Shown: positions 1-10,889, counted from the stretch's first letter. The stretch: DNA of 64,000 nt from Isochrysis galbana (GCA_018136815.1 CM030931.1:629511-693510); one strand, 5' to 3'. Numbers and translations are program-made. Notes: generated by a model not told the origin, from the letters alone.

Positions 1-294
1 GGGCCTTCAGCCTGGCTCACCTGCATGACACTCCTGGCGGCTGGCAGCTGGCGGCGACCTCTCTCTCTCCTCGCTCTCTCTCCTCGTGCGTGTGTGACAT
101 TAGAGTGCTTCGAGATATCGGAGCTATCCTCACCGCCATGGAACTTCCAGGTGAGCACCCTCGTTGGATCCGCTGGCGGAGGTCGCAGCAAAGGCGGGGA
201 GGAGTCCGACATGCGCTCATGCGCTGGGCGCTCTCCGAGGAGGGGGGCACCTAGAGAAACCGGAGTCTCCGAGAGCGATACGTACATCACTAGA

Positions 295-1244
295 ATGAAT
301 AACATATGGATATATACTAACACCAACTATCTAGGCGAGACTACAAACACCACCGAGGTAGCAAAACCGGGCGAAGAGAATCATTACTACGCTCCCGCTA
401 AATGGGAAAACGGGCTAAAAGGCCCGAAACATCTCGAATTCCCTCTCGCGGACGAGTACACGCTTAGCGAAAAGAAACAACTAGACCAAATCACCGTGTC
501 GGATATAACACGAGAGCTCAAGGGAGACGGCTCCCGCAGCAAACCTCAGTCAGCGCGGGAAGCGTGGGCTCGCAAGATAGACCTGACGCACGACGAATGG
601 AAGCACGTGGCGAAACTCTACACTTACCCCCTGTTAAAACACACAGACAAACACTTGCACTTCAAACACGTTACGCATAGGAGGCTGGGTACACGCAACC
701 GTTTCACAGCGGCGACCACCACAAAGTGTAGGCTCTGCGGGAAACACAGAGAAAACTCGACGCACCTAGCTAGATGCCCGTCCACGCTCCAGATATTTCA
801 AACCATAGAAGCCGTAGCGGGATACACCGATACACCCCGGCGAAAGACAGATCGACGACTCAAAAACTCAAAGACAGACTATTTGCATACCCGAACTCCC
901 CGACGCCGGATAGCCTCAAAGCCCTCTACCTAATAGCATGGAGATACATCATTAGTGGTGACTTCTACAAGGTGCAATTTGAAAACCACACCTTCCACCA
1001 CGTGCCGGTTATCGAGAGGAGAGTTCTAAGCAGATTCACGGTCCTCGTTAGAGGTCGAGAACCTCCGGACGACTTCTCGACCGCACGCACGCGCAAGGCC
1101 ACCCAGGGAAGGAAGCCGAAAATCAAATCTCCACACGACCTCAGCGCCCCTGTCTTCTCAACTAACAACAAAGGCGCCCTAGTCATGAACACGAATCTAT
1201 CTCTGGTAGCGAAAGCCCTCAACATAGCAGAGCGTCTTGCCTAA
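295..1244 (+). pseudogene. 3' remnant of a non-LTR (LINE) retrotransposon ORF, frameshifted
   Basis: An open frame from about 295 encodes a Lys/Thr-rich protein with the segment CRLCGKHRENSTHLARCP, a C-x2-C-x8-H-x3-C knuckle. This is typical of the zinc-binding region after the reverse transcriptase in LINE ORF2 proteins. Just upstream, HRRLGTRNRF also fits that post-RT region. The reading continues in another frame from about 830-880 (DRLFAYPNSP onward) to a stop at 1244, so a single frameshift separates the two parts. No RT catalytic motif lies in the window; the rest of the element would be upstream of base 1. Base composition is AT-richer than the flanks. The knuckle and frameshift are seen directly; assignment to a LINE is by family resemblance. 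Confidence 0.5.
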
Positions 1245-1339
1245 CCAAGCGACCCCTCGCCGCGAGCCGCCCACCAAGCGACAACAGGCCTTAGTCACAC
1301 TGACCACAGCTGCCTGACACCCAGCACAAGGAACAAACA

Positions 1340-1610
1340 CACATCAGCCGGTAGCCCGATGGCACAGGAGGAAGGCGAGAAACAGGCCGTCGAGAATCGG
1401 TACACACCGTCTGCCACGAAACAGGCCGTCGAGAATCTGTACACACCGTCTGCCACTGGAAACCCACTACACCCAGCCCCTAGGTAGAGCACGAGGGGAC
1501 GAGCCGCAAGGCAGGTGGAGGGGGAGCGAAGGGAAGCGGGCGAGGCTGCGGAGATACTGTGCAGGGTCGCGCGCGCGGCGAGATTATTAAGAAGTTTTTT
1601 TATCTCTACT
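1340..1610. repeat. Partial copy of an interspersed MITE-like repeat (family H), with an internal 41-bp tandem duplication
   Basis: Two 41-bp-spaced copies of a segment containing GTACACACCGTCTGCCAC lie at about 1380 and 1421. Downstream come a CCCCTAGGTAGAGCACGAGG module (about 1480) and an end block of the form GCGAGATTATTAAGAAG plus a T-run (1577-1605). The same module and end occur at 32666-32852, and the end alone at 28603-28631. The copy stops only about 160 bp before the pyrophosphorylase start codon, so it makes up part of that gene's 5' flank. Confidence 0.5.
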
Positions 1611-1766
1611 TCTCTATGATAGAAAAAAAAACCGGCACAGGTGGGCGCGAGCGAGGCGGAGAGCTCCCCGCTGGCTCTCTCCATTCTCTCCATCCTCGCC
1701 CTCTCGCTCTGGCTGCTCCCCTATCTGCGCGGCCGGGTGCCTCCAACGGAGGCGTTGCCGACTCCG

Positions 1767-3842
1767 ATGGAGCTAAGGATCACGCCCACCACCGTCCACG
1801 GCCTCACCGACGAGAGGCGCGATCAGATCGAGCGACTGGAGCGGCTGGACGCACTCGATGCGAGGGACAGGAAAGAGCGCCAAGAGGCCAAGGAGATCGA
1901 GGGGGCAAAGCGGGTGCGGCTGGAAGCGCTTGAGGCGGTAGAGGTTAAGGACGACCAGCTCGCTGCGCGCGAGCTCGTCAGCTACCTCATCAAGCAGTGT
2001 GGCCAGTCGCACCTGGCGGCAGTGTGGCCCGACCTGCTCGAGCCAACACATAGCCCGTCACCCAAGGAGCGCCAGCTATTGGCACAGCTGATCGGGCTGG
2101 AGCGCAGCCTATCTGGCGGTCTAGAAGGTTATATTTCTCGAGCCAAGCGGCTGCTGCACGACTCGCATCTTGGAGTCAACCCACTTGAGGGCTACATCCC
2201 ATCCATCCCAACTGGGGTGGACCTTAGCTTTGGTGACGCCTCCTTCCTGGAGTATGAGGCTGAAGGCATGAGCGCGATCGGTTCTACCGCCTTTGTCCTA
2301 GTGGCCGGCGGGCTCGGTGAGCGCCTTGGCTTCTCCGGGATCAAGCTTGCCTTACCCACCGAGATCGCAACTTCGATGACATATCTCGAGTACTACGCCA
2401 CATACATCCGCGAGCTTGGCTCCAAGGCAGGACTCCAGCAAGGCCTGCCTCTCGTCATCATGACATCCAATGACACCCACGAGAAGACCCTCGAACTGCT
2501 GGCTGATCACAATTACTATGGCCTCAATCGCACATCCGTGCATCTACTCCGGCAGCAGGCTGTGCCATGCTTGGCAGATGGCGATGGGGCCCTGGCCTTG
2601 GATCCGCACGACATGTACCGGTTGCTCACAAAGCCAAACGGCCACGGAGAGGTGCATCGACTCCTGCATACCTCTGGAATCGCTGTATCACTCTTGGACG
2701 CTGGGGTGCATCATCTGTGCTTCTTCCAGGACACGAATGCGCTCGTCTTTCATGCCATTCCCGCTGCACTCGGCGTATCCATCCGGAAAAACCTTGCCCT
2801 GAATTTTGTTTCTGTTAAACGACGGGCAGGCGACGCATCAGGAGCGCTGATCCGTCTCACACATGCGCAGAGTGGGCAGAGTGTTCTTGCAAACGTCGAA
2901 TACAACCAGCTGGAGCCCTTGCTACGAACGGCTTCAGGAGGAGACGCGGGAGACGATCCGGATCCTGCCACTGGCCTGTCGCCCTACCCTGGAAACTGCA
3001 ATCAGCTTGTCATCGCCCTGAAGCCATACGTTGAGGTTTTGAGGGTGCGTAAGCTATGCATGCCCAAAAATATCCTGCTGTAGTGAGCTCGTCCCTAATC
3101 ACCCATTTTCATCCTCCCTCAGGTCACTGGCGGGATCATGCCCGAGTTTGTCAACCCCAAGTATATCGACTCGTCCCGCACAATGTTGAAGTCTCCAACG
3201 CGCCTCGAATGCATGATGCAAGACCTGCCGTGGATACTGCCCCCAGATGCCAGCGTCTCGTTCACGTCAATGGACGGCACTTTCACATATTCTCCGGCAA
3301 AGAATTCGCTCGCGGATGCACGCAAAAAGGCGGAAGCCCAGCTCTCTCCGGCGTGCGCCTCGTCAGCTGAGATGATGTTATATTCTTGCAACACGCATAT
3401 CCTACGGCTCGCAGGAGCCACCGTGCCACCAGCCGACATTCAAAGCCTAGGCGGCGTCGCTGCGCTTCCGCGCACACCCTTGGTCATCTTGTCTCCCGCC
3501 TTCAAGCCTAGCATTGGTGCGGCGCTCTCACGGCTCCCAGGAGGTGGCGCTATTTCGATCACCGCTAGGTCTGCTCTTGTGCTAGATGGCGACATCACGG
3601 TCAAATCTCTTTCGTTAGATGGCGCATTGCGCATCATTGCCACTCCAGGCGCTCGTGTGACGATAACGCGGCTGCGTGTCGTCAACAAAGGATGGCGATT
3701 GCGCGAGCTGTGCGAGGAAGAGACTGCACTGAATGCAACTCCTGAAGTGCTCCGTTTGCGTGGCTACGCACTCGAGGTGGACGAAGAGCGTGTGCTTCGG
3801 TTTGAGCATCCGGGCAACTACGTCATCAACGAGACTTCCTAA
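1767..3842 (+). CDS. USP: UDP-sugar pyrophosphorylase (two exons)
   Basis: Exons are 1767-3044 and 3123-3842; a 78-bp phase-0 intron (GTGCGT...CAG) separates them, giving 665 residues. The enzyme makes UDP-sugars from UTP and sugar-1-phosphates (EC 2.7.7.64), mainly in salvage of monosaccharides for glycan synthesis. The nucleotide-binding loop VAGGLGERLGFSG lies near residues 176-190. NHYYGL-type spacing, CFFQDTNALVFHA, FVSVKRRAGDASGA and NVEYNQLEPLL follow in the family order. Exon 2 opens with TGGIMPEFVNPKY, then TRLECMMQD and KSLSLDGAL, all hallmarks of the plant/algal USP rather than of UGPase. The frame stays open upstream to a GTG at 1641 through a hydrophobic stretch (LSILSILALSLWLLPYL), so an N-terminal extension from an unseen exon is possible. 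I chose the first ATG. A run of AATAAATAAATAA near 3985 may serve polyadenylation. Confidence 0.92.
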
Positions 3843-3999
3843 TCCGACCGTATGGTGGAGCTCCTTTGTACCAGGTTGTGCGAGACCATAAACTATCTTT
3901 CCCATTCTATCTCCAACTAAGTGATCCCCGTGCTTGCGCAACTGAGATGATAGTGTGCGTTGCGCACGACACATGACACATGACAAATAAATAAATAAC

Positions 4000-4168
4000 A
4001 TCATGTTATTGTCGCCGCGCACGCGACTTTGGAGCCATTACTTCCACGCATGCGTGCTACGAAACCTTTTAATATTCTTAAAATCATGTTATTGTCGCCG
4101 CGCACGCGACTTTGGAGCCATTACTTCCACGCATGCGTGCTAGCAAAAACCTTTCAATATTCTCGCCC
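4000..4168. repeat. 83-bp tandem duplication ending in family-H repeat ends
   Basis: The segment starting CATGTTATTGTCGCCGCGC occurs at 4002 and again at 4085 with very few differences. Both copies finish in CCTTTTAATATTCT or CCTTTCAATATTCTCGCC, the end motif also found at 4480, 32444 and, inverted, at 32827, 28603 and 1577. It lies 160 bp beyond the pyrophosphorylase stop codon. No coding content seen. Confidence 0.7.
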
Positions 4169-4905
4169 CAAAATAGGATCCTGGCGTGGGCGGCTATTTG
4201 ACTGAGGGTGGAGGGAGGGGCGCTCCGGCTAGCGTCTAGCGTAGGTAGAAAGCTAGTGACTAGTGAAGAGCTGGATGGGATAAGGATAAGGGGAAGGGTG
4301 CCTGCAGGCTGCAAGCTGCCTGCGCTTGCCGCGGCAAGAAGCCCTGTCTTGAATGACAGTGAGTGGTGCCTGCGCTTGCCGCAGCAAGAAGCCCTGTCTC
4401 GAAAGAGAGTGAGTGCTAGTCCCGTCCCCTTGTCGCACCGCGACCCATAAACATTAAACATTGTTAAAAATTATACATTTAGTATTCTCGCCTCGGCCTC
4501 GCGCGTGGCTTTGGGACTTTGTTTTGTAGCCACGCCCCTGACCCTTACAATAAAATTGCAACTAGGAATATGGCATATTAATATGGATGGGCCCCTGCAC
4601 CTCACACAAGAAAGAGGCGCACCTCGAAACTCGAAACTCAAGGTGCCAAATATCGAGATCACGAAAGGCCCTCCCGGACCCCGCCATCTGTAGGGCGGTC
4701 AAACAGTGTTTTTTTAGAAGGGGTGAAAAAATGACCATCTCAGAATTGAGGAAATTTGAGGATTTTTTTCGGGAGAAAGTTCCCAATACACCCAACTAGC
4801 ACATATCCGGGGCCCATTAGGACCCGGACACCCCCCCTTGAGCCCCCACAACAAAACGTTATCAAAAACTGACAAAAGACGCTAAAATCGCAAAAGCTAA
4901 AAAAG
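4169..4905. repeat. Mixed short repeats, including a 50-bp tandem duplication and a family-A end
   Basis: No gene is visible here. A 50-bp-spaced duplication of TGCGCTTGCCGC plus CAAGAAGCCCTGTCT sits at 4321 and 4371. A family-H end lies near 4480. From 4691 a repeat begins with TAGGGCGGTCAAACAG and continues to about 4900. The same 200-bp sequence recurs at 62488-62735, including the stretch around CACATATCCGGGGCCCATTA. These are copies of one interspersed element. Confidence 0.6.
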
Positions 4906-4910
4906 CCCAA

Positions 4911-5480
4911 CTTCGAACCGATGCCGGGCGCGCTGCGTGGCCGTTTTCGACGATCCATCCGGATGGGGGTCCCCTCCGGACACCAAATACACAGGGGCCA
5001 CCCACACAGTCACGCCAATCGGGCGGGGCGCGCGCCGAAATCTCATTGAAATCAGCCATCCGTGGAGCCCATTTGACGGTTGACGTCTCCGAGGGAGGCC
5101 CGGAGAGCCCAACTTCGAACCGATGCCGGACGCGCTGCGCGCCCGTTTTCGACGATCCATCCGGATGGGGGACCCCGTCAGACACCAAATACACAGGGGC
5201 CACCCACACAGTCACGCCAATCGGGCGGGCCGCGCGCCGAAATCTCGTTGAAATCAGCCATCCGTGGAGCCCATTCGACGTTTGACGTCTCCGAGAAAGG
5301 CCTCCGAGGGAGGCCCGGAGAGCCCAACTTCGAACTGATGCCGGACGCGCTACGCGCCCGTTTTCGACGATCCATCCGGATGGGGGACCCCGTCGGACAC
5401 CAAATACACAGGGGCTACTCACACAGTTACGCCAATCGGGTGGGCCGCGCGCCGAAATTTCGTCGCAGTCAGCCGTCTGC
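4911..5480. repeat. Three-copy tandem satellite, about 202-215 bp per unit
   Basis: Units begin with CTTCGAACCGATGCCGG at 4911, 5113 and (CTTCGAACTGATGCCGG) 5328. The second-to-third spacing is 13 bp longer through an insertion containing GAAAGGCCTCCGA. Each unit carries GACGATCCATCCGGATGGGG and the CAAATACACAGGGG segment. All six frames stay partly open because the unit is GC-rich, giving repetitive ORFs that are not convincing genes. Confidence 0.85.
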
Positions 5481-5621
5481 AGACCCCTTTGAATGTTGAC
5501 GTCTAACGTCACCGCGGGAGCGCCGCCGCCGCCACCACCCCCACTTACTGGCCCATCCCCGCCGCCGCTTTCGTCGATGCTTACTACAGGCATAGAGGCT
5601 GACTGTTAAAGGCTCTCTGCC

Positions 5622-6535
5622 TCAACTTACCACCGGAGGTCGACGGACGCCGCGTCGGCTCCGCGGTCTACGGCTTTCCTTGACTTCTATGTCAAGTGTT
5701 GCCAAGACCTTGATTTGCGCCTTCGCTGCGCGAGCTCCGCGTGCCTGGAGCGCTTTTGTTGCGCCGTCGCGCGTCATTGGCAGTATGGATTGATGTCCCA
5801 GCATACCGCCTGCCAAGCCCACCACCCAGCGGCAGAAGGTGATATCTGCTCTGGGTGGTGGGTTCCCGCCAGATGCGCTGTGAGGCGTTCTGGCAGGATC
5901 TTGGGCTTTCCTCCTCGCCGTGGCGTTGAGGGCCACGACGTGGCCCGTCCTGAGGCCGCCCACGGGTCTCACCTCACTGACCAGCGCCGTATCTGGCACT
6001 GTCAGAGAGAGGAGGACCGCGAAGGCAGCCTCAACGCGGAGGCTCGTCAGCCACGCGTGGACGGCCGCGTTGGTGAGCTGGTCCTGGTTCTCGATGCCGA
6101 GTTCGAGTGAGGGCAAATCCTGCGAGGGGCGGGTCGGGATGGTCGGGGTGGGGTCTGTGGCAGCCAGTGTAGCCGCGTGCGCGCGCTTTGAGAAGCTGGG
6201 TGGGCTGCGCGGGCAATGATGCCAGTGGGTCAGGGGGTGGTCGGACTGTCGGCAGCCCGACACGGCGCTGCATCGGGCGGGAATCAAATGCCGAATGTAG
6301 CTTAGATATCAAGGAACCGATCCCCCCGCGGGCGCGACCGCCAATTCTTTACGGGTAGAGCGTGAGTGCGCGTGACGGAGGGGGAGAGAGGGGGGGCGGA
6401 TCGCACCATTTCTTGGCGAAGATTTTCGTCGCGTCAGGTAGCCCCCCCGGGAGGTTTTTTATTGGGCATCGCGCCACGGTCAAAAAATGCAGCCCAACCC
6501 CTACTATTAGTTAAAAAGCCCCTGTTTGACCGCCC
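5622..6535 (-). repeat. Interspersed element copy D1, inverted relative to the copy at 9250-10066
   Basis: Sequence from about 6170 to 6535 is an inverted copy of 9250-9640: shared segments include the GGGCATCGCGCCACGGTC block and the CTGTTTGACCGCCCTA end. The part near 6040-6150 (GTCCACGCGTGG, GAACCAGGACCAG-type) matches 9840-9960 inverted. A 221-codon minus-strand frame (5622-6287) spans the copy and contains FCRWVVGLAGGMLGHQSILP; I do not recognise it. The two copies flank the radical-SAM-like gene as a loose inverted pair about 2.7 kb apart. Confidence 0.6.
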
Positions 6536-6559
6536 TACCCCTACCATCTGACCCGTGCC

Positions 6560-6760
6560 CAAGGAAGTGCACCTGGGCTGCACCCCGGAAACCGAAGACA
6601 AAGGAACGAAGGGGGGAAGGGAAAGAGACGGAGACGGAGAGAAGGGGCTAGGGCTAGCTGCTAGGGGCGGTGTCAGATAGTAGGCGATAAAAGCCGGCCG
6701 CTAGTAGGTGCTTTAGCCCTGAATCTTCAGCTATTTTTTTGCAGCTGAAAAGCCCCACAT
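6560..6760. repeat. Interspersed repeat family C
   Basis: Begins around GGAAACCGAAGACAAAGGAACG, then GGGCGGTGTCAGATAGTAGG and ends in TTAGCCCTGAATCTTCAG followed by a T-run. Related copies lie at 20570-20710, 36560-36705 and, inverted and partial, near 62880-62960. No coding content seen. The remaining stretch to 6912 is AT-rich with a triplicated GCAATT hexamer around 6830 and may include the promoter of the next gene. Confidence 0.55.
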
Positions 6761-6912
6761 AATTTTAGTCATTTCCCCACTTTTGTTCGACCACCCAAAC
6801 ATGGCAAATTTTTTATAAAACTTTTATGCAATTGCAATTGCAATTGCCAGCTCGCAACCCATTGACGAAAATATGATTTATATGACGAAAATACTAAATT
6901 ACTCTACTTAAA

Positions 6913-7650
6913 ATGAACCTGTTGGCCGTCGGAGCGTCGGTCGAGGCTCTCTTCGCTGTCGCAGGGTCTCCAATGCAGTTCTCAGCCATCACCTATGCCT
7001 TGGGCAGGGCCATCTACGTGAGCTTGACCAACCGTTGCAACGCACAGACGCTCATTGCCACCCGAGGGCCCTCATTCGCCATGCCGCAGTCCTCTGGCTT
7101 CACGCCTCTGCCTGAGGGGTTCGAGCCCACCGCAGATGAAGTGGTCGCCGCGGTCCGCGCGCAGCTGGATCTACTGCCGGAGGCCGATGGGCCGGTGCCA
7201 GTGGTTTTTGCGGGGCTTGGAGAGCCGCTCTTACGTCTTGACGTCTTGCTCACAGCTGCAAGCTCCCTCAATCATGCATACATGGGCGGGGTCAACATTC
7301 GAGTTTCCAGCAACGGCCTGGTTCCTCGCCACCTGTCGCAGCAGGTTGCGCGCTCGCTTAGAGAGGCTGGGGTGCGCAAGGCTACAATAGCCCTTGCGAG
7401 TGCCGATGATGCGCAGTACGACCAGCTTCTCATCCCGCGCGGTGCGGCCGTTGTTTCATCAACAGTATCAGATTCAGAGGTGGAAGTCCCCAAGTTGGCT
7501 GACATGTGCACATTTGTGCGAGCACTGGTGTCTGAAGAGCTAGAGGTTGAGTGTGCTACTGTGGCTCATCCATCAGTGGATCTTACTGAGGCCGAAGTGC
7601 TGGCGCGGTCATTGGGCACATCATTTCGTTGTCGATCATATCACTCATAG
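6913..7650 (+). CDS. Radical-SAM-like protein (TatD-associated type), cluster cysteines missing
   Basis: A single open frame of 245 residues starts at an ATG after an AT-rich stretch. The order YALGRAIYVSLTNRCN, then VVFAGLGEPLLRLDVLL, RVSSNGLVP and a C-terminal LGTSFRCRSY matches the TatD-associated radical SAM family, in which such proteins bind S-adenosylmethionine and a 4Fe-4S cluster. The usual Cx3Cx2C motif is not there: after NRCN the residues are AQTLIATRG, so only the first cysteine remains. The GLGEP (GGE-like) SAM-contact motif is kept. It may be a non-catalytic relative or a lineage-specific version. Length is near normal for the family. It sits alone between mobile elements. Fold assignment is by motif order; function is unknown. 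Confidence 0.6.
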   Translation: MNLLAVGASVEALFAVAGSPMQFSAITYALGRAIYVSLTNRCNAQTLIATRGPSFAMPQSSGFTPLPEGFEPTADEVVAAVRAQLDLLPEADGPVPVVFAGLGEPLLRLDVLLTAASSLNHAYMGGVNIRVSSNGLVPRHLSQQVARSLREAGVRKATIALASADDAQYDQLLIPRGAAVVSSTVSDSEVEVPKLADMCTFVRALVSEELEVECATVAHPSVDLTEAEVLARSLGTSFRCRSYHS

Positions 7651-8196
7651 GCACAAGCCATAATTTCATCTTCATTGTCTTGGACGCTTTGAAAGAAGGT
7701 CGTCATGGTTTGACATAACACACTACGAAGAACTTTGAGCCTTGAGGTATAGATTCTTCCCGTCTCCCAGCACCTTATCATCGTTTGCCTGATATCGTGA
7801 TGGGTTAGATCTAGATGCTCGCCTTCCACCTCATCTACCGGCTTGTGAATGGCGCATGAGCCGCCAGGAGGCGCTGTCCTAGCCCTCCCCCCAAGTTTGA
7901 CCCAAAGTAGTGCATATGGCCCAAACCCCCGGAAACCAATATCAAGGGAACGACGGGGGGGCGCGGAAGGGGGAGCGAGCGCGAGATGAGGGCGATGCCG
8001 TCGGGACCTGTGGGCCCGTGGGGAGGGTAGATGTAGATGGATGGCATCTTCAATCTTCAAAGGTTTTTTACCAACCTACTTTTATAAGTAGAGGTAGAGG
8101 TCAATGGTCAATGGGGGCCTGGCGCCCTGTGTGGACTCAAGTGAGTTCTTTTGTATATGTGTAGGTCCTAATCCCATAGTGGCAACGTGGGGTGTT
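7651..8196. other. Intergenic stretch with one family-B repeat end
   Basis: No gene is supported. Around 8074 a repeat end AACCTACTTTTATAAGTAG lies ahead of a CAATGGGGGCC segment, as at 23911, 28399, 36735 and inverted at 36409. The arms CTACTT/AAGTAG form a perfect short hairpin around TTAT. Confidence 0.5.
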
Positions 8197-8204
8197 GTCG
8201 GGAC

Positions 8205-9171
8205 TAAGGCTAGTAACCGGATAGCTGGGTATCTAGATACCCAGCTACTCACCACCCATTTCCACTACCCACCTCCATGCGGGTAGGGGCGTCTCTCCTA
8301 CCCACTGGGTCTGGGTAGTGAAAAGTCACTATTCAGGATATTCACGCGAGTAGGGCGGCGGAGCCGCCCTCTAATAGCAGTGCGCGCGCTCTACCGCGCG
8401 CGTACCAACAGCCGCCTGTGTCGCGCTTTTGGCTCTATCGGGCGCATGCCGTATAGTAGCAGTAGCTTCCTAGCACCTACACTGTGTGTTGTGCCTCTCC
8501 ACAAATGCATTGGATGTACATAGAGTAATATACATGATCAACACACGCACTGCACACGCACTGCACACGCATGTGCGCACGCATCACGCACACTATCACC
8601 ATCACACATCACACAGCGGCACGACAAGTGCAGAGAAAGAAGCCTCGCGCGACAGGAACACAAACACACACTCTTACTCTGCGATGGCCTCGCCGACGCC
8701 GACGCGCGCTTTCCCCTTGGAGTATGTATAGCTTCATAGCTAGCTTCTGACTTCTGAGGACCTTTCGAGGTTCTCTTCGTCATGATTCTCGTATCTAAAA
8801 ATGGAACACCTCTCCAGCTCAAGCTACAAGCATGTGGTGGATTTTGAATTGTGGAGCAAATTCAAAAATCAAAAAGCAAAAAGCTTAAAGCTTGGTTGGA
8901 GTTGGAGACTGGGCTTGAATAGGCCTGTTGGAGACGTGTTGAGGTAGTAAATATATGGTGTATGGTGCTAGTATATTGTGCAAATATGTGAGGGCGCGGA
9001 CGCTCTAGCAGCCTAGCCGGGTATCTAGATACCCAGAATACCCAGATGCTTTTTCCACTACCACTATCTAACCAGATAGGGGTGGGTCACTACCACTATC
9101 TAACCAGTTAGGCTTGGGTGAACTACCCACAATATCCGGTTAGGCCCAAATCAAAGTGGTTACTAGCCTTA
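8205..9171. mobile_element. Non-autonomous DNA transposon, 967 bp, with 8-bp target duplication
   Basis: The ends are inverted: TAAGGCTAGTAACC at 8205-8218 and GGTTACTAGCCTTA at 9158-9171. Directly outside both ends lies GTCGGGAC (8197-8204 and 9172-9179), a perfect 8-bp target site duplication. Just inside each end is the palindrome GGGTATCTAGATACCC (near 8226 and 9019). An 8-bp duplication and a short TIR fit the hAT superfamily best. There is no transposase; the interior holds CA/CG-rich repeats (8540-8610) and tandem ACTACCACTATCTAACCAG repeats near 9050-9110. The exact duplication points to an intact, fairly recent insertion. Confidence 0.85.
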
Positions 9172-9249
9172 GTCGGGACACGGGTTCTCGCCGTTGCGCT
9201 AGCGCTATGTTCATGCCTATGATCTACACAATGTTGCTGACTATCACTG

Positions 9250-10066
9250 GTAAGGCGGTCAAACAGGGGCTTTTTAACTACTAGTAAGGGTTGGGCTGAT
9301 TTTTTGACCGTGGCGCGATGCCCAATAAAAAAGCTCCGGGGGGGGGGGGCTACCTGACGCTACGAAAATCTTCGCCAAGAAATGATGCGATTCGCGTGCG
9401 ATTCGCCCCCCCTCTCCCCCCCTCCGTCACGCGCGCTCACGCTCTACCCGTAAAGATTTGGTGGTCGCGCCCGCGGGGGGATCGGTTCCTTTATATCTAA
9501 GCCACATTCGGCATTTGATTCCCGCCCGATGCAGCGCCGTGTCGGGCTGCCGACCGTCCGACCACCCCCTGACCCTCTGGCATCATTGCCCGCGCAGCCC
9601 AAACAGCTCGCTCCTCACAGCGCGCGCACGCGGTTACCCTGGCTACCAGAGGCCCTGTTGCTGTTGCGTTAGGGGGAGCGCGCGAACGCCCTCCATGCCC
9701 CACGACACGCTCTATTTTTAGAACGTGTCTCCCCTCCCGGCGCCCCGCCCTTCCCTCTCCTCCCTCGCACCACGCCCGCATGCAACCACTTCCCAAACCA
9801 CAGCCAGTCCCAGCCACTGACTTCCCAGTCGATCCCCTCGAGCAACAGGCCCCCACCCCGACCATCCCGACCCGCCCCTCGCAGGATTCGCCCTCTCTCG
9901 AACTCGGCATCGAGAACCAGGACCAGTTCACCATCGCGGCCGTCCACGCGTGGCTGACGCTTCAGCCCGTCAGCACCTCCGAAGTCGTCTCCTCCGCCGC
10001 GCCTGCCGCCGGCATGCCTCCCTCCTCATTGCCCTCAGGCCCTATGGGCCACTCCAATTCGTCACA
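9250..10066 (+). repeat. Interspersed element copy D2, ending in a retrotransposon LTR-end module
   Basis: Starts with TAAGGCGGTCAAACAG and is the inverted counterpart of 5622-6535. From about 9668 to 9790 it matches 46193-46312 almost exactly (GAGCGCGCGAACGCCC, CACGACACGCTC). Its last roughly 107 bp (9960-10066) are the inverted end module of the LTRs at 37056 and 44422, finishing in CAATTCGTCA. It is therefore a composite, sharing one end with the LTR retrotransposon. No coding function is claimed for the open frames across it. Confidence 0.55.
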
Positions 10067-10867
10067 TCAACACTCTCCACACTTACGTATCTTTATCACG
10101 GAACGCACAGGGACAGGGACTGGGACTGCTGCTGACAGACCGAACAAGGAAGAGAATGCCGACAAGAGAGCGACGGGGCGACGGGCGATCCGACGGGGCG
10201 TCAGTTACGCACAGGCACAGGAATAAAAATAAATAAGGAAGGAATCTTTCAAAAACCCTTAAGTGAATTGAAGAAGACCGAAGACCGAAGTAAAACAGCG
10301 CCACGATATAATCCAACGCCCAACACCTGAGGCCTGAGGGGAGATCAGGGTCACACAAGAGGGTGGTTCCTTGCACCGGCGGCGATGCGGCGATACCTGA
10401 ACGCTCGACTTAACCTAAAAACGCTAGGAGCTAGGAGCACGCAAGGAGGTAAGAGGTGAGCCATGCGCCATGCGAGGGGCAAAGCAGGCGACAAGGGAGG
10501 CGACAAAGGAGGCGAGGGCAAAGAGGGCGAATGTAGGATGATGCGACGGTGACTAGCCTACAAGGAGGGGACATAGAAACGCAGACAACTTCTAAAACAA
10601 AAAGGTCGATCGCGGATGCGACAATCGCGGGCCTGGACGCCTGCACGGTGTAGTGGCCAGGGGCAGGCACAGGCTTGGTGGCAGGCTTCCTTGGGGCCAT
10701 GGGCTAAAGGGGGGGACAGGGACACGCCTGCGAAGCGGGCACGTGCACGAATCGCAAGCCCCTACAGATGCCAGCAGGTAGGAGTACTCTACTCTATAGT
10801 TTTGATAGAGACCTAGTAGAGTAGTACTCTATCTACAAGAAAAGAGCCCCGCCGTAATCGATCGGTC
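10067..10867. other. Intergenic stretch without recognisable features
   Basis: No gene or clear repeat seen apart from short AGGCGA-type and CTACTC/GAGTAG repeats (10790-10830). It separates the composite repeat from the CT-rich leader of the PPR-SET gene. Confidence 0.4.
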
Positions 10868-10889
10868 TTGCCCGTCGGGCCTCGCGCGG

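Noticed and set aside
5622-6287. 221-codon minus ORF as a host gene
   Set aside because: It lies wholly within repeat copy D1 and its frame is not kept in copy D2.
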